The notes under the pieces: model-generated
The model's input: the letters and a program-made list of their open reading frames with translations, nothing else
The model's database searches: none
What the model was told of the DNA's origin: nothing
Assembly (NCBI GenBank): GCA_023430245.1
Contig: JAEZBA010000397.1
Coordinates: 1 to 5,097, forward strand
From: Pseudomonadota bacterium
Lineage (GTDB): Bacteria; Pseudomonadota; Alphaproteobacteria; Rhizobiales; Xanthobacteraceae
DNA: 5,097 nt
Reading direction: 5' to 3'
Shown: positions 1 through 5,097 of the stretch, piece after piece
Position numbering within the stretch: the stretch's first letter is position 1
Layout: every line of letters begins with the position of its first letter
Translations under genes and position numbers: made by a program

Positions 1-929
1 TGCCGACCCTCCCCCTCGAGAGGGCGTTCACGCCCGTCTTCGACGGGACTTTGGGGAGGGTGGCCCGCAATGACCACCGGCTCGGCCGCGCCGGGCCGCA
101 CCACCGGCACATGCCGCGGATCGAAGCCGGGATTCTCGGCGACGAAGGTCTTGCTGCGCTCGACCAGGAAATCGATGATGTGGTTGCGCAGCGCGTAATA
201 GAGCGGATGCTTGTGGAAGTCGGTGCGGGCGCGGCTCTTCGGCAGCGGGTTCTCGACGATCTCGGCCAGCACCGCGCCGGGCCCGTTGGTCATCAAGACA
301 ATCTTGTCGGCGAGATAGATCGCCTCGTCGACATCATGGGTGATCATGAACACGGTCTGCCCGGTCTCGGCGCAGATGCGGCGCACCTCGTCCTGCAGCG
401 TGCCGCGGGTCAGCGCGTCGAGCGCGGAGAACGGCTCGTCCATCAGCATGATCTTGGGCTCGATCGATAAAGCGCGGGCGATGCCGACGCGCTGCTTCAT
501 GCCGCCGGAGAGTTCGGACGGGCGCTTGTGCTCGGAGCCGGTGAGGCCGACCAGGTCGATGAACTTCTGCGCGTGCTTGTTGACCTCGGCCGAGGACCAC
601 TTGCGCCATTTCGAGGTGACGGCATAGGCGACGTTGCCGAGTACGCTGCGCCAGGGCAAGAGCGAATGGCCCTGGAAGATCACCGCGCGGTCGAGGCTCG
701 GGCCTTCGATCGCTTGGTCGTCGACGATCACCACGCCGTCGCTCGGCTGGTCGAGGCCCGCGAGGATGTTGAGGACGGTGGTCTTGCCGCAGCCGGAATG
801 GCCGATCACGCAGACGAATTCGCCGCGCTCCATGCCGAGCCACAGGTTTTCGAAGATGGTGGTGGTGCCGCCATTCGGCGCGGGGTAGCGCTTGGCGATG
901 GCTTCGATCGAGATGAAGTTGTTCGCCAT
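1..929 (-). CDS. ABC transporter ATP-binding protein, nitrate-type importer (3' end beyond window)
   Basis: Cytoplasmic ATPase that powers the importer encoded by the two upstream genes. The 309 codons in the window show the whole nucleotide-binding domain: Walker A GHSGCGKTT (residues 43-51), Q-loop Q86 in VIFQGHSLLPW, signature LSGGMKQR (140-147), Walker B IMLMDEPFSALD (160-171) and H-loop H198 in ITHDVDEA. The sequence resembles the NrtD/SsuB/TauB group. A C-terminal tail runs from about residue 225 to 288. The start at 929 follows the permease stop by 4 bases and has GGAA (937-940) at 7-base spacing, which suggests translational coupling. No stop is reached: from about residue 289 the frame reads through a palindromic element and looks low-complexity. 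Homologues of this kind usually end near 260-290 residues (from memory), so the tail may be an acquired extension. A cyanobacterial NrtC-type fused binding domain beyond the edge cannot be excluded. Substrate assignment comes from the neighbours. Confidence 0.93.
   Translation of the reverse strand, partial: MANNFISIEAIAKRYPAPNGGTTTIFENLWLGMERGEFVCVIGHSGCGKTTVLNILAGLDQPSDGVVIVDDQAIEGPSLDRAVIFQGHSLLPWRSVLGNVAYAVTSKWRKWSSAEVNKHAQKFIDLVGLTGSEHKRPSELSGGMKQRVGIARALSIEPKIMLMDEPFSALDALTRGTLQDEVRRICAETGQTVFMITHDVDEAIYLADKIVLMTNGPGAVLAEIVENPLPKSRARTDFHKHPLYYALRNHIIDFLVERSKTFVAENPGFDPRHVPVVRPGAAEPVVIAGHPPQSPVEDGRERPLEGEGR
6..61. repeat. Palindromic multi-hairpin element at left edge
   Basis: An outer 9-bp perfect inverted repeat (ACCCTCCCC at 6-14, GGGGAGGGT at 53-61) encloses three small consecutive stems: CCCT/AGGG (13-16/21-24), GGGCG/CGCCC (22-26/31-35) and CCCGTC/GACGGG (33-38/42-47). 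It resembles the short CCCTCCCC...GGGGAGGG dispersed palindromes that I recall from Bradyrhizobium-type genomes, usually between genes. Here it lies inside the still-open ATPase frame. It may be the 3' boundary of the operon or an insertion into the end of the gene. There is no T-run, so it is not a canonical intrinsic terminator. The element may continue past the window edge. Confidence 0.6.
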
Positions 930-933
930 GGCG

Positions 934-1773
934 CTATTCCGGGAAGGTCACGAGGCGCTGGCAATAGGCGAGGATCTGGTCCAGCACCATGCCGACGATG
1001 CCGATCAGCAAAATCGCGTTGATCACATTCGTAATGCTCAAATTATTCCATTCATTCCAGACGAAGTAACCAATCCCGGTTCCGCCGACCAGCATCTCGG
1101 CCGCAACAATCACGAGCCATGCGATCCCGATCGAGATTCGCATGCCGGTGAGTATAGTCGGTGCCGCGGCAGGGAGGATAACTGTGAAGGCACGACGCAC
1201 CGGACCGACCTCCAGCGTACGCGCAACGTTCAGCCATTCCTTGCGAACCTGCGACACACCGAACGCCGTGTTCAGCAGCATCGGCCATATCGAACAGATG
1301 AAGATGACGAAGATCGCCGACAGGCCGGAATCCTTGATGGTGTAAAGCGCAAGCGGCATCCACGCGAGCGGCGATATCGGCTTGAGCACCTGGATGAAGG
1401 GATCCAGCGCGCGGCTCATCAGTGGCGACATACCAATGAGAAAGCCGATCGGGATGGCGACGATCACCGCCAGAAAATACCCGGTCAGCACTCGCGCCAG
1501 CGAATACGCAAGCTGAATGCCGACGCCCTTGTCGTTCGGGCCCTTGTCATAGAACGGTTGGTTGAGATGCTCCCACAACACCTTTCCGACCTCGAATGGC
1601 CCTGGCATTGCCGATTTGCCCTGGGTCGCAGTCGCGCCCCTCAGCTTGGCATATTCGGGATCCATATTCGCGACGGTGCCGGTCCCGCGGGTCGCGAGGT
1701 GCCACGCGCCGATGAACAGCACGAAGATCGCGACTGAAAGGATCGCGGCCCGGAGATTGAGAGAGCCTGTCAT
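934..1773 (-). CDS. nrtB: ABC transporter permease, NrtB family
   Basis: Inner-membrane permease of a nitrate/bicarbonate-type importer, 279 residues, the usual length for NrtB/CmpB. It has a first membrane helix at about 9-26, a periplasmic stretch of about 60 residues, and then a block of further hydrophobic segments (roughly 89-113, 122-146, 151-171, 195-225 and 249-270). The cytoplasmic EAA loop that docks on the ATPase is clear: LNVARTLEVG (181-190) followed by FTVILPAAAPTI (196-207). Both this loop and the following AAEMLVGGTGIGYFVW resemble NrtB proteins as I remember them. The start at 1773 has GAGG (1781-1784) 7 bases upstream. It ends 4 bases before the ATPase start. It probably works as a homodimer, since only one permease gene is present. 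Exact substrate (nitrate, nitrite, bicarbonate or another small ion) is not fixed by the permease. Confidence 0.93.
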   Translation of the reverse strand: MTGSLNLRAAILSVAIFVLFIGAWHLATRGTGTVANMDPEYAKLRGATATQGKSAMPGPFEVGKVLWEHLNQPFYDKGPNDKGVGIQLAYSLARVLTGYFLAVIVAIPIGFLIGMSPLMSRALDPFIQVLKPISPLAWMPLALYTIKDSGLSAIFVIFICSIWPMLLNTAFGVSQVRKEWLNVARTLEVGPVRRAFTVILPAAAPTILTGMRISIGIAWLVIVAAEMLVGGTGIGYFVWNEWNNLSITNVINAILLIGIVGMVLDQILAYCQRLVTFPE

Positions 1774-1795
1774 GCCAGTACCTCGTGTCCCGGCA

Positions 1796-1819
1796 GCAGC
1801 GCAGCAGGTGCCGCGCTGC
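1796..1819 (-). other. Intergenic stem-loop between binding-protein and permease genes
   Basis: A perfect 7-bp inverted repeat, GCAGCGC (1796-1802) and GCGCTGC (1813-1819), with a 10-base loop sits in the 70-base gap after the binding-protein stop (1844). There is no following T-run, so it is not a classic terminator. Such hairpins behind the first gene of ABC importer operons often stabilise the upstream message and allow binding protein to exceed permease. That role is inferred here. Confidence 0.4.
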
Positions 1820-1843
1820 AGGCTGGGAACGCCCCCAAAACCA

Positions 1844-3238
1844 TCACGTCGACTTCTTGATCTTGAAGCTCGCCAGATATTCTTCCGGCTTTGCCGGGTC
1901 GAACGGCTTGCCCATTACCGAGAACGATTTCGTCGTCGTCGCCGGCGGGGTCAGTCCGACTTCCTTCATCAGCTTGGTGGTGTCGGTGGCGAGGAACACC
2001 TGCTTGGCGATGCCGTTATAATCGACGTCGCCCTTGATCTGACCCCAGCGCTTCATCTGTGTCAGGATCCACACCGCGAAAGATTCCCACGGGAACGGAT
2101 CGAAGTCGATGCGATCCGGCACCTTCTTCACATTGCCAAGGCCGTCGGCGAAGGTGCCGGTCAGCACCTGCTCGACCACCGTGACCGGCTGGTTGAGATA
2201 ATTGGCGGGCGCGATCGCTTCCGCGATTTGCTTGCGGTTTTCCTGTTTGGTCGCAAACGCCGTGGCGTCGATGATCGACTTCAAGAGCGCCGCATAAGTA
2301 TTGGGCGATCCGGTGACGAATTCCTTCGATGCCGCGAAGGCGCAGCAGGGATGTCCGTCCCACATCTCCTTCGACAACATGTGGATGAAGCCGACGCCGT
2401 CATAGACGGCGCGCTGGTTGACCGGATCGGGCGCGAGGAAGCCGTCGATGTTATCGGCACGCAGATTGGCGACCATCTCCGGCGGCGGCACCGCACGGAT
2501 CTGGATATCCTGATCGGGGTCGAGCCCGGCTTCGGCCACGTAATAGCGCAGAAGGTAATTGTGCATCGAATAGTCGAATGGCACGGCAAATTTGAAGCCC
2601 TTCCACGACTTCGGATCGCGCTTGTCCTTGTGCTTCATGGCCAGCGTGATCGCCTGGCCGTTGATGTTCTCTACCGCCGGCATTGTGTACGGGATCGGGT
2701 TCGAGCCCGCCCCCATGGTGATCGCGAGCGGCATCGGCGACAGCATGTGCGCCGCGTCGTATTCCTTGTTGATGGTCTTGTCGCGGATCACCGCCCAGCC
2801 GGCGGTCTTGATCACCTCGACGTTCAGACCGTGCTTGGAATAGAAGCCCATCGGATGCGCCATGATGATCGGCGTGGCGCAGGTGATCGGAATGAAACCG
2901 ACCTTCAGGTCCTTCTTCTCCAGCGGCGCCCCTTGGCCGAACACCTCGGTTGCGGTCGCCAGCGGGAAGAATTGCGAAATCGCGGCCAGCGCGGTCGATG
3001 CGCCAACCGACTTCAGGAAGGCGCGACGCGCCACATCCTTGGGGAACATCGCGCGCATGACCGCCGACGCCACCACGCCTTCGTAGCGGTTCTCGTCGCT
3101 CTGCGACGGGACCGGCTCGCATTGCAATTGCCGGACGGCGTCGCGTTCGTGCTCGGCCTGGCTGATGTGCCGGCCGCAGGAGCAGCCCGAAGAATTCAGG
3201 GTACGCTTCGGGTCGAACGGATTGTCGAATGTGGACAT
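1844..3238 (-). CDS. nrtA: CmpA/NrtA-family ABC transporter substrate-binding protein, Tat-exported
   Basis: Periplasmic solute receptor of the importer, 464 residues. It has an N-terminal extension (1-65) with C19-S-C21-G-R-H and C40, then a twin-arginine signal ARRAFLK (70-76) with a hydrophobic stretch to about 93 and a possible cleavage site after ATA (94-96). The mature domain starts near KKDLKVGFIPITCATPI (108-124). Family hallmarks include TAGWAVIRDK (145-154), HMLSPMP, NGQAITLA, SMHNYLLRYY with H226, and VPPPEMVANLRADNIDGFLAP (from 250). By memory of the cyanobacterial NrtA structure, W148, Q195 and H226 align with ligand-contacting Trp, Gln and His. Where NrtA has HPEKAF this protein has HPCCAF (296-301). 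The start at 3238 is chosen over an in-frame ATG at 3340 because GGGAG lies 7 bases upstream and the longer start would begin upstream of the predicted transcription start. An internal start at 3058 or 3049 would give a conventional short Tat signal but lacks a good ribosome site. It is the first gene of the operon. Nitrate is the likeliest substrate, not proven. Confidence 0.92.
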   Translation of the reverse strand: MSTFDNPFDPKRTLNSSGCSCGRHISQAEHERDAVRQLQCEPVPSQSDENRYEGVVASAVMRAMFPKDVARRAFLKSVGASTALAAISQFFPLATATEVFGQGAPLEKKDLKVGFIPITCATPIIMAHPMGFYSKHGLNVEVIKTAGWAVIRDKTINKEYDAAHMLSPMPLAITMGAGSNPIPYTMPAVENINGQAITLAMKHKDKRDPKSWKGFKFAVPFDYSMHNYLLRYYVAEAGLDPDQDIQIRAVPPPEMVANLRADNIDGFLAPDPVNQRAVYDGVGFIHMLSKEMWDGHPCCAFAASKEFVTGSPNTYAALLKSIIDATAFATKQENRKQIAEAIAPANYLNQPVTVVEQVLTGTFADGLGNVKKVPDRIDFDPFPWESFAVWILTQMKRWGQIKGDVDYNGIAKQVFLATDTTKLMKEVGLTPPATTTKSFSVMGKPFDPAKPEEYLASFKIKKST

Positions 3239-3245
3239 CGGACTT

Positions 3246-3250
3246 CTCCC
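3246..3250 (-). promoter_or_regulatory. Ribosome binding site of the substrate-binding protein gene
   Basis: On the minus strand GGGAG, continuing as GGGAGAAG, stands 7 bases before the ATG at 3238. This is the strongest Shine-Dalgarno match near the possible starts and decides the start of the binding-protein gene, which therefore begins MSTFDNPFDP. Confidence 0.75.
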
Positions 3251-3314
3251 GTCTGGTGCAACTCGAAATTCCGGGTGCGGCGTGCGCGTCTCCCCGGCAG
3301 TCGGGATGGAGAAC

Positions 3315-3330
3315 AGCAAAGTCGGTGCCA
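3315..3330 (-). promoter_or_regulatory. Sigma-54 (-24/-12) promoter of the ABC importer operon
   Basis: The minus strand reads TGGCAC-CGACT-TTGCT, matching the sigma-54 consensus TGGCAC-N5-TTGCW at every defined position. The invariant GG of the -24 element is at 3329-3328 and the GC of the -12 element at 3317-3316. Transcription should start near 3304, leaving a leader of about 66 bases that contains the GGGAG ribosome site. The promoter faces the importer genes and lies about 120 bases from the divergent gene for an NtrC-type AAA+ regulator, the usual arrangement for an activator and its target. Confidence 0.85.
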
Positions 3331-3390
3331 GATCGGCCAAACGGCGCGGGCAATCTGTCTCAGGGCGAAATGAGCGAGCAAAAGCGGGCA

Positions 3391-3421
3391 GTTGAAATTA
3401 CGACTTTTCGTTGATTACGAA
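3391..3421. promoter_or_regulatory. Candidate enhancer/operator: direct repeat and overlapping dyad
   Basis: In an AT-rich patch, GTTGAAATTACGA (3391-3403) is followed by GTTGATTACGA (3410-3420), two copies of GTTGA(AA)TTACGA. The second copy overlaps a perfect dyad TTCGT-N5-ACGAA (3407-3421), and ACGA-N4-TCGT (3400-3411) links the two copies. Relative to the predicted start near 3304 this lies at about -87 to -117, the normal distance for an enhancer bound by a sigma-54 activator. It also overlaps the likely promoter region of the regulator gene, so it could serve autoregulation. The binding protein is inferred, not shown. Confidence 0.45.
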
Positions 3422-3433
3422 TTTTAGTAGAAT
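3405..3433 (+). promoter_or_regulatory. Possible housekeeping promoter of the regulator gene
   Basis: TAGAAT (3428-3433) matches 5 of 6 bases of a -10 box. At 17-base spacing the -35 position reads TTTTCG (3405-3410), only 3 of 6. Transcription would begin near 3440, just before the coding start. This is the most promoter-like pair in the short region upstream of the regulator, but the -35 element is poor and an activator may be needed. Confidence 0.25.
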
Positions 3434-3448
3434 GCCGTCGTCCGTTTC

Positions 3449-3451
3449 GGA

Positions 3452-3452
<1 letters not shown>
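3449..3452 (+). promoter_or_regulatory. Weak ribosome binding site of the regulator gene
   Basis: GGAA at 3449-3452 stands 8 bases before the ATG at 3461, whereas the first in-frame ATG at 3452 overlaps it and has no Shine-Dalgarno sequence of its own. The regulator may therefore begin at MITVPD (3461), three residues shorter than the maximal form. Confidence 0.35.

Positions 3453-5097
<1,645 letters not shown>

Noticed and set aside
6..61. Left-edge palindrome as an intrinsic terminator
   Set aside because: No run of T follows the stems on either strand, and the coding frame is still open through it.
1021..1080. Local GC dip to about 40% inside the permease gene
   Set aside because: It falls on codons for Asn, Ile, Phe, Tyr and Trp in a membrane-proximal segment, so amino-acid content explains much of it. 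Flanking parts return to about 62%, and no foreign insert is visible.
892..1737. 281-codon plus-strand frame across the permease gene
   Set aside because: Overlaps the permease completely on the other strand and encodes a His/Arg/Asp-rich product without family features.
3239..3340. Longer binding-protein start at 3340, adding 34 residues
   Set aside because: It would begin upstream of the predicted sigma-54 transcription start (about 3304) and within 1 base of overlapping the promoter boxes downstream of it. The start at 3238 has a good ribosome site and a family-like N-terminus.
1562..3373. 603-codon open frame on the plus strand, opposite the binding-protein and permease genes
   Set aside because: Antisense shadow of real genes in GC-rich DNA. 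Its translation is Arg/His/Gly-rich with no recognisable domain, while the opposite strand encodes clear NrtA and NrtB proteins.
3408..3420. Possible IHF site on the minus strand (AATCAA core)
   Set aside because: The 5' half fits WATCAA, but the expected TTR after four bases reads AAG. IHF bending between enhancer and promoter is plausible but not supported here.

Overview
This window (about 60% GC by eye) looks like chromosomal DNA of an alphaproteobacterium, most likely a Bradyrhizobium/Rhodopseudomonas/Afipia-type member of the Nitrobacteraceae. That placement rests on protein character and on a GC-rich palindromic element at the left edge; it is inference, not a database match.

Layout. 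The left two thirds (1-3238) is one leftward operon encoding a nitrate-type (CmpA/NrtA family) ABC importer. Its order of transcription is substrate-binding protein (1844-3238), then inner-membrane permease (934-1773), then ATPase (1-929, running off the left edge). The permease and ATPase genes are separated by only 4 bases. The binding protein and permease genes are separated by 70 bases that contain a perfect 7-bp stem-loop. The binding protein carries a twin-arginine export signal behind an unusual cysteine-containing N-terminal extension.

The right third (3452-5097, running off the right edge) encodes, divergently, an NtrC/FhlA-like AAA+ regulator with two N-terminal PAS domains and no receiver domain. 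Between the two units lie 213 bases. They hold a consensus-perfect sigma-54 (-24/-12) promoter pointing into the transporter operon (3315-3330) and, about 90-115 bases upstream of its predicted start, an AT-rich repeat/dyad suited to be the activator's enhancer site (3391-3421).

Working model (inference): the PAS regulator senses a small molecule, redox state or gas, binds the upstream repeats and drives sigma-54 transcription of the importer.

The main surprise is that the regulator's sigma-54-contacting loop reads GALAGA instead of GAFTGA, although its ATPase residues are intact and a textbook sigma-54 promoter lies next to it. Other points to check are the Cys-containing pre-Tat extension, a Cys-Cys pair at a probable ligand-site position of the binding protein, and a palindromic element that the ATPase frame reads through.

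No tRNA, rRNA, CRISPR array, insertion sequence or phage gene was seen.
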